From: UBA4719 sp035654835
GTDB lineage: Bacteria > Actinomycetota > Actinomycetes > Actinomycetales > Dermatophilaceae
Direction of reading: 5' to 3'
NCBI GenBank assembly: GCA_035654835.1
Contig: DASRVZ010000082.1
Span: 11,784 to 75,783 of the forward strand
DNA length: 64,000 bases
In this document: in pieces, positions 51,021-59,754 of the stretch
How positions within the stretch are numbered: position 1 is the stretch's first letter
How the letters are laid out: each line of letters starts with the position of its first letter
Translations under genes and position numbers: made by a program
Notes under the pieces: model-generated
Database searches by the model: none
What the model saw: the letters and a program-made list of their open reading frames with translations, nothing else
What the model was told of the DNA's origin: nothing

Positions 51021-53434
51021 CCGCGGTCGACGAGCGCGCGGCCGAGGCTGCCGGCCCAGAGATCGGCAAGGCGCGGCGGCGCAAGGAGGACCTGCGCCTC
51101 ATCACCGGTCGGACCAGCTTCACCGACAACCTGTCCGTGGCCGGCATGCTCCACCTCGGCATGGTCCGCAGCCCCGTGGCGCACGCCCGGATCACCGCGG
51201 TCGACACCAGCGCGGCAAAGGCATCGCCTGGAGTGGTCGCGGTGCTGACCGGCGCCGATCTGGCCGACAAACAAGGCAGCCTGCCCACCGCGTGGCCCAT
51301 CACCGATGACCAGAAAGCCCCGGATCACCCTGCGATTGCTGTGGATCACGTCTCCTTTGCCGGCGAAGTCGTGGCGGTCGTCGTGGCTCGCACCGCCCGC
51401 GAGGCCAGGGACGCGATGGAGCTGGTCGACGTTGACTATGAAGGCCTTCCCGTGGTCCTGGACCTCGAGACAGCTGTAGCGGGCGCGCCATACGCGCATC
51501 CCGAGCTGGGCACCAACGTGTCGGCCGTCTGGGTCTATGACTCGGGCCAGGCGGGCACGGGCACCGATGTCGAGGAGGAGATCGCCAAGGCCCGGGCGGA
51601 CGGAGTCGTCATCGAACGGACCTTCCGGCAGCAGCGGTTGATCCCCGCCTTCATGGAGCCCCGGTCGATCCTGGTCGACCCCACCGGGGAACAGCTCACC
51701 GTCTGGAGCTCCACCCAGGTGCCCCACTTCGTCCGCATCTTCCTTGCGCTCACGCTCGGCATCCCCGAGAGCAAGATCCGGGTCATCGCACCGGACGTCG
51801 GCGGCGGGTTCGGCGGAAAGCTGCAGTTCACTCCCGAAGAGGTCCTGACCGTTCTTGCGGCACAGCACACGGGCAAGCCGTGCAAGTACACCGAGACCCG
51901 GTCCGAGTCTCTGGTCTCGGGCCACCACGGCCGTGACCAGCTGCAGCGGCTGACCCTGGCCGCGACCGAGGACGGCACTGTCACCGGGCTCAAGGTCGAC
52001 CTGCTCACGGACATGGGGGCATACCTGGGTCTGGTGACCCCGGGCATCCCGGTGCTGGGCGCGTTCATGTTCAACGCGATCTACAAGTTCGCGGCCTATC
52101 GCTTCAGCACCACGAACGTCTTCACCAACAAGACCTGGACCGACGCCTACCGCGGCGCGGGCCGTCCCGAGGCGACGTTCGCGATCGAGCGGTTGATGGA
52201 TGAGCTCGCAGCACAGCTGGGCCGAGACCCGATCGAGCTGCGTGAGCAGAACTGGATCAAGCACGAGGAGTTCCCCTTCTCCACGGTCGCGGGCATGACA
52301 TATGACTCGGGCAACTACGAGGCGGCCACCGCGAGAGCCAAGGAGCTGTTCGGCTACGACGAGCTGCGCGCCGAGCAGAGGCAGCGACGTGAGTCCGGCG
52401 ACCCGGTCCAGCTCGGCATCGGCGTCTCGACCTACACCGAGATGTGCGGACTGGCGCCTTCGCGTGTGCTGGGCGCACTGAAGTACGTCGGCGGGGGCTG
52501 GGAACACGCATCGGTCCGTGTGCTGCCCACTGGCAAGGTCGAGGTAGTCACCGGTACCAGCCCGCACGGTCAGGGCCACGAGACGGCGTGGAGCCAGATC
52601 GTCGCAGACCGGCTGGGTGTTCCCTTCGAGGACGTTGAGGTCCTGCATGGGGACACGGCCATCTCGCCGAGAGGCCTTGACACCTACGGCTCCCGGTCGC
52701 TGGTCGTGGGCGGCATGGCAGTCGTCAAGGCTGCCGACAAGGTGATCGAGAAGGCGCGCGCCATCGCGGCCCACCTGCTCGAGGCCAGCGCCGACGACCT
52801 CGAGTTCGCCGACGGCCGGTTCACCGTCAAGGGCACCGACAAAGGGATGGCGCTGGGCGAGACCGCCTTCGCGGCATTCCAGGGCCACAACTTGCCCGAC
52901 GGCTTCGAGCCCTCCATAGATGCCGACGCCACGTTCGACCCGGTGAACTTCTCGTTCCCCCATGGCACGCACCTCGCCGCCATGGAGGTCGACACCGAGA
53001 CGGGTGCCGTCAGGCTGCGCAAGTACGTCTGCGTCGACGACATCGGCAACGTGGTCAACCCCTTGATCGTCGAGGGCCAGATCCACGGAGGAATCGCCCA
53101 GGGCATAGCCCAAGCGCTGTTCGAGGAGGCCGTGTATGACGAGAACGGCACCTTGGTCTCTGGGTCCTTCGTCGACTACCTGGTGCCGAGCGCGGCCGAT
53201 CTGCCGTCGTTCATCACCGACCGCACCGTGTCGGCCTCGACGACGAACGACCTCGGCGTCAAGGGCGTTGGCGAGGCGGGCACGATCGCCTCGACTCCGG
53301 CCATCGTCAACGGCGTGATCGACGCCATCAGGCCTCTCGGCGTTCAGGACGTCGTCATGCCGTGCGCCCCGCTGACGGTCTGGCGCGCGATACAGGCAGC
53401 TTCGCCTTCTATCAGCAAAGGTGGTGCGTCATGA
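51017..53434 (+). CDS. coxL: Form II CO dehydrogenase-like large molybdopterin subunit
   Basis: The protein is 805 aa. The active-site loop is AYRGAGR (residues 377-383), the form II signature. Form I enzymes with proven CO oxidation carry AYxCSFR, so the copper-binding Cys is missing here. Other molybdopterin motifs are GGGFGGK, GQGHETAW and the catalytic Glu in GVKGVGEAGTI. It is a cytosolic, membrane-associated hydroxylase. The true substrate of form II enzymes is debated (slow CO oxidation or an organic substrate). It overlaps coxS and coxM. Confidence 0.92.
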   Translation: MTAVDERAAEAAGPEIGKARRRKEDLRLITGRTSFTDNLSVAGMLHLGMVRSPVAHARITAVDTSAAKASPGVVAVLTGADLADKQGSLPTAWPITDDQKAPDHPAIAVDHVSFAGEVVAVVVARTAREARDAMELVDVDYEGLPVVLDLETAVAGAPYAHPELGTNVSAVWVYDSGQAGTGTDVEEEIAKARADGVVIERTFRQQRLIPAFMEPRSILVDPTGEQLTVWSSTQVPHFVRIFLALTLGIPESKIRVIAPDVGGGFGGKLQFTPEEVLTVLAAQHTGKPCKYTETRSESLVSGHHGRDQLQRLTLAATEDGTVTGLKVDLLTDMGAYLGLVTPGIPVLGAFMFNAIYKFAAYRFSTTNVFTNKTWTDAYRGAGRPEATFAIERLMDELAAQLGRDPIELREQNWIKHEEFPFSTVAGMTYDSGNYEAATARAKELFGYDELRAEQRQRRESGDPVQLGIGVSTYTEMCGLAPSRVLGALKYVGGGWEHASVRVLPTGKVEVVTGTSPHGQGHETAWSQIVADRLGVPFEDVEVLHGDTAISPRGLDTYGSRSLVVGGMAVVKAADKVIEKARAIAAHLLEASADDLEFADGRFTVKGTDKGMALGETAFAAFQGHNLPDGFEPSIDADATFDPVNFSFPHGTHLAAMEVDTETGAVRLRKYVCVDDIGNVVNPLIVEGQIHGGIAQGIAQALFEEAVYDENGTLVSGSFVDYLVPSAADLPSFITDRTVSASTTNDLGVKGVGEAGTIASTPAIVNGVIDAIRPLGVQDVVMPCAPLTVWRAIQAASPSISKGGAS

Positions 53435-54279
53435 TCCCGGCAAGCTTCGACTACTACGCCCCGACGAGCGTCGAGGAGGCCCTGCAGCTGCTTGGCTCAT
53501 CCGGCGACGTCAGGGTCCTGGCCGGCGGCCAGAGCCTCATCCCGCTCCTCAAGCTGCGGCTGGCGGCGCCGGAGGTCGTCGTCGACCTGGGCCGGATCGA
53601 GTCCCTGCGTGGGATTCGGGAGGATGGTGACGCCCTCGTGATCGGTGCCATGACATCGCACGACGACGTCGCTCGGTCATCCCTTGTGGCAACGCATGCG
53701 TTGCTGTTGAGCAAGGCTGTCCGAACGGTCGCCGACCCCCAGGTTCGCCATCGCGGGACCTTCGGAGGGGCACTGGCCCACGCGGATCCGGCGGGCGACC
53801 TGCTGGCCCCCGCCCTTGCGTTGGATGCCTCGTTCGTCATCTCCGGACCCTCCGGGACCCGCACGGTCGCGGCCGCGGACTTCTTCCAGGACATGTTCAC
53901 GACCGCCATCGGCCAGGGCGAGATCCTTACCGAGGTCCGGGTCCCCAAACACACTGGCTGGGGTGCTCACTACGAGAAGTTCTCCCGGGTGGCCCAGCAG
54001 TGGTCGATCGTCGCGGTGGCCGCCACGGTCCGCGTCGAGTCCGGCGCCATCGCGCAGGCTCGGGTGGCAATGACGAACATGGGCCCCGTGCCGATCCGTG
54101 CGGCGGCCGTCGAGCAGGCTCTGGTGGGTCTCGCCGCCGATGCCTCGGCGGTTGCGGTGGCGGTCGCCGACATTGCCCAGGGAACCCGGCCACCGAGCGA
54201 CCTCAACGGCGATGGTGACTATCGCCGTCACCTCGCCTCGGTGCTGGCACGCCGAGCCGTGTTGGCCGCGGCAGGCTGA
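53431..54279 (+). CDS. coxM: CO dehydrogenase-type FAD-binding medium subunit
   Basis: The protein is 282 aa. FAD-binding motifs are VLAGGQSLIPLLKLRLAAP and VRHRGTFGGALAHADPAGD. The start overlaps the coxL stop (ATGA). The order here is S-L-M, instead of the form I order M-S-L, which again fits form II clusters. Confidence 0.93.
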   Translation: MIPASFDYYAPTSVEEALQLLGSSGDVRVLAGGQSLIPLLKLRLAAPEVVVDLGRIESLRGIREDGDALVIGAMTSHDDVARSSLVATHALLLSKAVRTVADPQVRHRGTFGGALAHADPAGDLLAPALALDASFVISGPSGTRTVAAADFFQDMFTTAIGQGEILTEVRVPKHTGWGAHYEKFSRVAQQWSIVAVAATVRVESGAIAQARVAMTNMGPVPIRAAAVEQALVGLAADASAVAVAVADIAQGTRPPSDLNGDGDYRRHLASVLARRAVLAAAG

Positions 54280-54291
54280 CCGAGGAGATCC

Positions 54292-55005
54292 GTGGAGCTC
54301 GAGCACCAGTTCACCGTCCCGGCTTCCGTCGAGGAGACCTGGGCGGCCTTCAACAACCCTGAGGTGGTCGCGCCCTGTTTCCCCGGCGCGACGTTGATCT
54401 CTGTTGACGGCGACCAGTTCACCGGATCCGCCAAGATCAAGCTGGGTCCGATCGCCTTGCAGTACAACGGCACTGGCATCTACGTCGAACGTGACGAGCA
54501 GGGTCGGCGAGCGGTGATCGAGGCCACCGGCAAGGACAAGCGCGGCAACGGCACGGCCAGCGCGACGGTCACCGCACAGCTCACCCCCGACGGCAACGGA
54601 ACCGCGGTGCACGTGGACACGGATCTTGCCGTCACCGGTAAGCCGGCGCAGTTCGGCAGAGGAGTCATGCAGGACCTCAGCGACAAGCTGCTCCTGCAGT
54701 TCGTCGCCTGCCTGCAGGCCAAGCTGGGAGCCTCGGAGGCCGTCCGGGTCACCCCCGCAGCGGAGATCCCCTTGGTGGCGGATGTCATCCCTTCCCCTCC
54801 CGGGGACATCGCCGGTGTTGCAGCCGCCTCCGGGACACAGGCACCGGCATACCGGCCGGGACCGCCTTCTCCTCCTGCAGTGGACGCCGAGCTGCACCTG
54901 CTCAGCACCATTGGGCGCGTTCTGCTTACCCGTTATGCCGCCCGCGTTCTTGGCCCCGTGGCCTTCATCGTGGGCTACTGGCTGGGGCGCAGATCGCGCC
55001 GCTGA
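54292..55005 (+). CDS. coxG: CoxG-type SRPBCC protein with C-terminal membrane anchor
   Basis: The protein is 237 aa from GTG 54292 (GAGGAG upstream). Residues 1-145 form the SRPBCC fold (VPASVEETWAAFNNPEVVAPCFPGATL quoted in part, and GRGVMQDLSDKLLLQFV). A Pro/Ala linker leads to a C-terminal helix (VAFIVGYWLGRRSRR). CoxG proteins are thought to tether the oxidase to the membrane and, in recent work on mycobacterial homologues, to deliver menaquinone to it. Confidence 0.88.
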   Translation: MELEHQFTVPASVEETWAAFNNPEVVAPCFPGATLISVDGDQFTGSAKIKLGPIALQYNGTGIYVERDEQGRRAVIEATGKDKRGNGTASATVTAQLTPDGNGTAVHVDTDLAVTGKPAQFGRGVMQDLSDKLLLQFVACLQAKLGASEAVRVTPAAEIPLVADVIPSPPGDIAGVAAASGTQAPAYRPGPPSPPAVDAELHLLSTIGRVLLTRYAARVLGPVAFIVGYWLGRRSRR

Positions 55006-55075
55006 CCTCCGATCCGGCCTGACCACGGCGACGCCGCATGCCCCGGTGACCACCGTCGTCGCCTAGTGTGGGCCC

Positions 55076-56356
55076 ATGCCGCTTGACTATCAGATCGCCG
55101 AACACACGCTGGCCAATGGACTGCGGGTCATCGTCTCTGAGGACCACAGCGTCCCCAACGTCACGGTCAACCTCTGGGTCAACGTGGGATCACGTCACGA
55201 GGTCGAGGGCCGCACCGGTTTTGCGCACCTCTTCGAGCATCTGATGTTCCAGGGTTCGCGCAACGTGGCGTCCGGAGAGCACTTCTCGGCGCTCATGGCG
55301 GCCGGTGGACGGCTCAACGCCACGACCTGGTTCGACCGCACCAACTACTTCGAGACGATGCCGCGGGGGGCGATGGATCTGGCCCTGTGGATGGAGGCCG
55401 ACCGACACGGCCACCTGCTCGATGCCGTCAACCAGGAGAACCTCGACAACCAGCGCGATGTGGTCAAGGAGGAGAAGCGCCAGCGCTACGACAATGTGCC
55501 CTACGGCAATGCGCTGATCGACACCTACGCGGCGATCTTTCCCAAGGGTCACCCGTACCACCACGCGACCATAGGCTCGATGGAGGACCTTGATGCGGCC
55601 AGCGTTGAGGACGTGCACGAGTTCTTCCGCCGCTACTACGCTCCGAACAACACCGTTCTCACGTTGGTCGGTGACCTCACCCCGGATGAGGGTTTCGCCT
55701 CGGCAGAGCGGTATTTCGGTCCCTTGACGGCCATCGCGGCGCCATTTCGAGAGCCCGTCGCGCCGCTGGCTCCTTTGACTGAACCGCTCCGCGACGAGCA
55801 CATGGAAGATGTCCCCGCCGACCGTCTTCATCTCGCATTCCGGCTTCCGGTTGATGACACCCCCGAGTTCTTTGCGTCCTCGCTCGCGATCGACATCATC
55901 GGTGGCCTGGCGACCTCGCGGTTCTACCAGCGACTGGTCCGAAGGGAGCAGATCGCCACCAGCGTGTCGGCTCATGCCATGGGTTTCGTGGACGGAGTCT
56001 CGTTGGGGTTCTTGGCGATTGATGTCGCCGATGACTGCAGTGCTGATGCGGTCGAGGCGGCTGCATGTGAGGAGCTGCTCCGGTTCGCCGCGGAGGGACC
56101 AACCGAGATCGAGATGGAGTCAGCGATGGCCCAGACCGAGCGGGGGTGGCTGTCAGCCCTGGCCAGCCAGGAAGAGCGCGCCGACCACATCTGCCATCAC
56201 GCGATGCTGCAGGGTGATCCCGGATACATCAACACCTTCCTGGACCGCCTCGGCGAGGTGACGGCTGATCAGGTCCAGCAGGTGGCCGCCCGGTGGCTCA
56301 TGCCAGACTCCCGTGCCGTCGTGGCCTACCTCAAGCAAGACGGAGATGCATCGTGA
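55076..56356 (+). CDS. M16 zinc metallopeptidase, catalytic subunit
   Basis: The protein is 426 aa. The inverted zinc motif HLFEH (His51, Glu54, His55) is intact, with the downstream Glu in NQRDVVKEEKRQRYDN. The C-terminal domain carries the pitrilysin R/Y pair region (LVRREQIATSV). It lacks a signal peptide. It overlaps the next gene (GTGA), and the two presumably form an alpha/beta heterodimer like mitochondrial processing peptidase. Confidence 0.9.
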   Translation: MPLDYQIAEHTLANGLRVIVSEDHSVPNVTVNLWVNVGSRHEVEGRTGFAHLFEHLMFQGSRNVASGEHFSALMAAGGRLNATTWFDRTNYFETMPRGAMDLALWMEADRHGHLLDAVNQENLDNQRDVVKEEKRQRYDNVPYGNALIDTYAAIFPKGHPYHHATIGSMEDLDAASVEDVHEFFRRYYAPNNTVLTLVGDLTPDEGFASAERYFGPLTAIAAPFREPVAPLAPLTEPLRDEHMEDVPADRLHLAFRLPVDDTPEFFASSLAIDIIGGLATSRFYQRLVRREQIATSVSAHAMGFVDGVSLGFLAIDVADDCSADAVEAAACEELLRFAAEGPTEIEMESAMAQTERGWLSALASQEERADHICHHAMLQGDPGYINTFLDRLGEVTADQVQQVAARWLMPDSRAVVAYLKQDGDAS

Positions 56357-57732
56357 TCCACCAGGAGAGCGTGGCCGAGCATGACAGCACGATCGAGCGG
56401 CCAGACGTGAGCGCACCCGAGCCGTGGTCGTTCCCCGAGGCGCAGCGGTCCGAGCTCGCCAACGGACTGGGCGTGGTCTCCTACGACATTCCCGGCCAGT
56501 ACGTCATCTCGGTGCGCCTCGCCGTCCCGATGCCGCTCGAGCGCGAGCCGCGAGAGCGCGAAGGCATCGCCACGATCATGGCGCGAACCCTCGATGAGGG
56601 AACAGCCCGGCATACCGCTGAGGAGTTTGCCGAGCTGTTGGAGCGCAAGGGAATTGCGCTCGGCGCCAGCGCCAGCGAGTCGGGCCTGATCGTCGATGTC
56701 GACGTGCCGAAGCGAAACCTGACAGAGGCACTCGATCTGCTCAGCCAAGCTGTGCGAGAACCCGCCTTCCCGGCCAACGAGGTCTCCCGCCATGTCAAGA
56801 TCCGACTTGCAGAGATTGACCAAGAGCGTGCCGTGCCCGGTCATCGAGCGGCAATGGAGTTCATCTCGACCTACTTCGACCCCGACGAGCGCGCCTCACG
56901 TCCGACCGCGGGCGCCAAGGAGACGATCTCGGCGATCACGCCCGAGGATCTGATCGCCTTCCATTCCGCCAACGTCGTGCCTTCCGGAGCAACGATCGTC
57001 GTCGCCGGGGACCTGAGTGATCTGGACGTCGTGTCCGAGGTCGAGCGCGCGCTAGGGTCCTGGCGCGAAGCACCAGCTCACATTCTTGAGCCGCGTGAGG
57101 CAGCCCGGGCCACGGATGCCGAGCGCATCGTGTTCCTCGACCGCCCCGGCTCGGTGCAGACCGAGTTCTACGTCGGTTGTCCCGGACCGGACCGCCGGGT
57201 CGAAGGCGGCTGGGCGGCATACCCGGTGTTGGGTTTCGTCGTCGGGGGATCCCCCAACGCCAGGGTTGATGCGGTCCTGCGCGAGGAGAAGGGGTTCACC
57301 TACGGCATCCGCTCGGGCTTTCGTCCGCGTCGGTGCGGAGGCATGTTCCTGGCCAGCGGTTCGGTTCGCGCGGACTCCACCGTCGAGGCGTTGGGGCTGC
57401 TGCTCGACATTCTGGGCCAGGCCCGTGACGGCTTCACCGAGGAGGAGACCCGGGCTGGTGTCGACTTCATCGGAAAGACGGCGCCGGGTCGCTTCGCCAC
57501 CGCGGACACCGTGGCCGATGAGGCCGCGGCACTCTCACTCGAAGGGCTGACCACGGAGTTCACGACGGCCAGCCTGCTTGCGCTTGCGGACGTTGATGCC
57601 GAGGCCCTGGCAACTGCCTACAATCGCTATGTCACGGGTGAGTGGACCGTGATCGTGGTGGGCGATGCAAGTCTGTATGCAGAGGGCGTACGCGGTCTCG
57701 GGCGAGGCGAGGTCACCGTCCTCCCTGCCTGA
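56353..57732 (+). CDS. M16 peptidase-like protein, non-catalytic subunit
   Basis: The protein is 459 aa from GTG 56353 (overlap with the partner gene). It has the M16 fold (ELANGLGVVSYDIPG, GIATIMARTLDEGTARHTAEEFAELLE quoted in part) but no HxxEH, so it is inactive. It does have the substrate-binding EEKGFTYGIRSGFRP with its conserved Arg/Tyr region and a Gly-rich loop (GFVVGGSPNARVD). This is the usual division of labour in two-gene M16 pairs. Confidence 0.9.
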   Translation: MIHQESVAEHDSTIERPDVSAPEPWSFPEAQRSELANGLGVVSYDIPGQYVISVRLAVPMPLEREPREREGIATIMARTLDEGTARHTAEEFAELLERKGIALGASASESGLIVDVDVPKRNLTEALDLLSQAVREPAFPANEVSRHVKIRLAEIDQERAVPGHRAAMEFISTYFDPDERASRPTAGAKETISAITPEDLIAFHSANVVPSGATIVVAGDLSDLDVVSEVERALGSWREAPAHILEPREAARATDAERIVFLDRPGSVQTEFYVGCPGPDRRVEGGWAAYPVLGFVVGGSPNARVDAVLREEKGFTYGIRSGFRPRRCGGMFLASGSVRADSTVEALGLLLDILGQARDGFTEEETRAGVDFIGKTAPGRFATADTVADEAAALSLEGLTTEFTTASLLALADVDAEALATAYNRYVTGEWTVIVVGDASLYAEGVRGLGRGEVTVLPA

Positions 57733-57783
57733 CCACGGAGGCAGCCCAACCCCGCCACGGAGGCAATCCAGAAGTACGCGGGT

Positions 57784-58563
57784 TCAGCCGAGGCGGGCCA
57801 GCACCTCGTCGTGGAGCAGACCATTGGTAGCCACCGCGTTGCCACCCCAGGGTCCGGGGGTTCCATCCAGCGCGGTGAATCGGCCGCCGGCCTCGGTCAC
57901 GATGGGCACGAGCGCGGCCATGTCGTAGACCTGCAGGTCCGGCTCGACGGCGATGTCGACAGCTCCCTCGGCGACGAGCATGTACGACCAGAAGTCCCCG
58001 TAGGCCCGGGTCCGCCAGCAGTCATCGGTCAGTTCAAGAAACTCCTCCAAACGTTCACGTTGCCTCCAGCCGCCCATGCTCGAGTAGGACAGCGAGGCAT
58101 CCGAGATCTGCGAGATCTTAGAGACACCAATCCTTTTCGCGCTGGAGAGACTGCGACCGCTCCACGCGCCGGAGCCGATTGCCGCCCACCATCGGCGGCC
58201 CAACGCCGGGGCGGCGACGAGGCCGAGAACCGGTTGCCCGTCGTCGACGAGCGCGATCAAGGTGGCCCACACGGGGACCCCTCGGACGAAGTTGTGGGTC
58301 CCGTCGATCGGGTCGATGACCCACCGCCGTGGCCCGCGCCCGGTGGTCTCGAACTCTTCACCCTCGACAGCGTCTCGGGGCCGGGCCCGCTTGAGCTGGT
58401 GGCGCACCATCTCCTCGGCCGCGCGGTCGGCGTCGCTGACCAGCGTGAGGTCGGGTTTGGACTCCACCACCAGGTCCTCGGCTCGGAAACGAGACACCGT
58501 GATCCGTTCCACAGCATCGGCAAGCACGTGGGCAAGGCGCAGGTCATCGTCATATGCAGGCAC
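57784..58563 (-). CDS. hisN: Inositol-monophosphatase-family phosphatase, probably histidinol-phosphatase HisN
   Basis: The protein is 259 aa. Metal-binding motifs are EGEEFE, the hallmark WVIDPIDGTHNFVRG and the C-terminal QVYDMAALVPIVTEAGG (first motif is in place of GEE). The gene sits after rsgA and aroA, an order recurrent in actinomycetes, where this gene is annotated hisN (last-but-one step of histidine synthesis). Assignment against other IMPases rests on this context. Confidence 0.85.
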   Translation of the reverse strand: MPAYDDDLRLAHVLADAVERITVSRFRAEDLVVESKPDLTLVSDADRAAEEMVRHQLKRARPRDAVEGEEFETTGRGPRRWVIDPIDGTHNFVRGVPVWATLIALVDDGQPVLGLVAAPALGRRWWAAIGSGAWSGRSLSSAKRIGVSKISQISDASLSYSSMGGWRQRERLEEFLELTDDCWRTRAYGDFWSYMLVAEGAVDIAVEPDLQVYDMAALVPIVTEAGGRFTALDGTPGPWGGNAVATNGLLHDEVLARLG

Positions 58564-58650
58564 GCGGCCACGTTATCCGCTGACGGTCACCAACGGGGCG
58601 ACCGCCACGGGTCCCCCGGGGCATGACGCTGGTGAGGCACTGAACCGTGG

Positions 58651-58704
58651 GACCGGCTGACCCGAGGTGACCGGCTGACCCGAGGTGACCGGCTGACCTG
58701 TGGC
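58651..58704. repeat. Three 18-bp tandem repeats between hisN and rsgA
   Basis: GACCGGCTGACCCGAGGT occurs at 58651 and 58669 exactly, and a third copy with changes at its end lies at 58687. The array fills part of the 162-bp gap between two same-strand genes. It is probably a slippage expansion without function. Confidence 0.75.
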
Positions 58705-58725
58705 GACCGCTGGATCGCCAATCCC

Positions 58726-59754
58726 TCAGTCGTCGGACTGGGGCGTGCGTGCGCGCAGCAGCCGGCGCAGGGAGTCCAGCCGGGAGGGCCCGGCGGGGCC
58801 GGCGCGACCTGACTCCACCCAGGCGTCGAGGCCGCACTCCTCTTCGTCGTGGGTGCACCCTCTGGGGCACTGGTCCGTGCCGGGCTCCAGGTCCGGGAAG
58901 TGCTGGATGATCCTGGAGAGATCGACGTGCGCCAGGCCGAACGAGCGCACGCCGGGTGTGTCCACGACCCAGCCCTTGCCGCCTGGCAGCCTCAGGGACA
59001 CCGCCGAGGACGATGTATGCCGCCCGCGACCGGTCACGTCGTTGACCACCCCAACGGCGCGTTCAGCCCCCGGGACCAGAGCGTTGACCAAGGTCGACTT
59101 GCCCACGCCGGAGTGACCGATGAAGACACTCACGCGACCAATCAGCATGTCCTGCAACGGTTTGAGCCCGACCCACGCATGGGTGATGGGGTCGCGGGAC
59201 GTCACCAGGTGGCGGACCTCGAGCATCGAGTAGTGGGCCAGGAACGGTGCTGGGTCGATCAGGTCGGCCTTGGTCAGGACCAGAAGCGGCTCCATCCCGG
59301 AGTCGTAGGCCGCTACCAGACAGCGGTCGATCATGCGGGGTCGCGGCTCGGGGTCGACCAGTGCAGTCACGATGACGAGCTGCTCCGCGTTGGCCACGAT
59401 GATGCGCTCGACCGGGTCGGTGTCGTCAGCGGTCCGGCGCAGGACCGAGCGACGGGGCTCGACCCTTACGATCCTGGCGAGCGAGTCCGGACCCCCTGAC
59501 GTGTCACCGACCATCGCCACCTCGTCGCCGATGACGACGCTCTTGCGTCCGAGCTCGCGAGCCTTCATCGCGACGACGACGCGCTCGCCGCCGGAGTGGA
59601 CGATCAACGTGTAGCGACCGCGGTCGACGCCGGTCACGAAGCCGGGGATGGCATCCTCGTGCGCCGGGCGATCTTTGGTGCGGGGCCGCGAGCCTCGGCG
59701 GGTCGGCCTGATCCGAACGTCACTCTCGTCGTACCGCCGCGCCTTTGGGCTCAT
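58726..59754 (-). CDS. rsgA: Ribosome small-subunit-dependent GTPase RsgA
   Basis: The protein is 342 aa. OB-fold N-terminus (GFVTGVDRGRYTLIV), then a circularly permuted GTPase: G4 VLTKADLI, G1 GHSGVGKSTLVNAL, G2/G3 TGRGRHTSS and DTPGVRSFGL. The zinc finger is CPRGCTHDEEECG. It matures 30S ribosomal subunits. The start overlaps the aroA stop (ATGA). Confidence 0.93.
   Translation of the reverse strand: MSPKARRYDESDVRIRPTRRGSRPRTKDRPAHEDAIPGFVTGVDRGRYTLIVHSGGERVVVAMKARELGRKSVVIGDEVAMVGDTSGGPDSLARIVRVEPRRSVLRRTADDTDPVERIIVANAEQLVIVTALVDPEPRPRMIDRCLVAAYDSGMEPLLVLTKADLIDPAPFLAHYSMLEVRHLVTSRDPITHAWVGLKPLQDMLIGRVSVFIGHSGVGKSTLVNALVPGAERAVGVVNDVTGRGRHTSSSAVSLRLPGGKGWVVDTPGVRSFGLAHVDLSRIIQHFPDLEPGTDQCPRGCTHDEEECGLDAWVESGRAGPAGPSRLDSLRRLLRARTPQSDD

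Noticed and set aside
53755..53770. GGGACCTTCGG in coxM resembling a DosR box
   Set aside because: It lies inside the conserved coding sequence for RGTFGG and lacks the second half of the motif.
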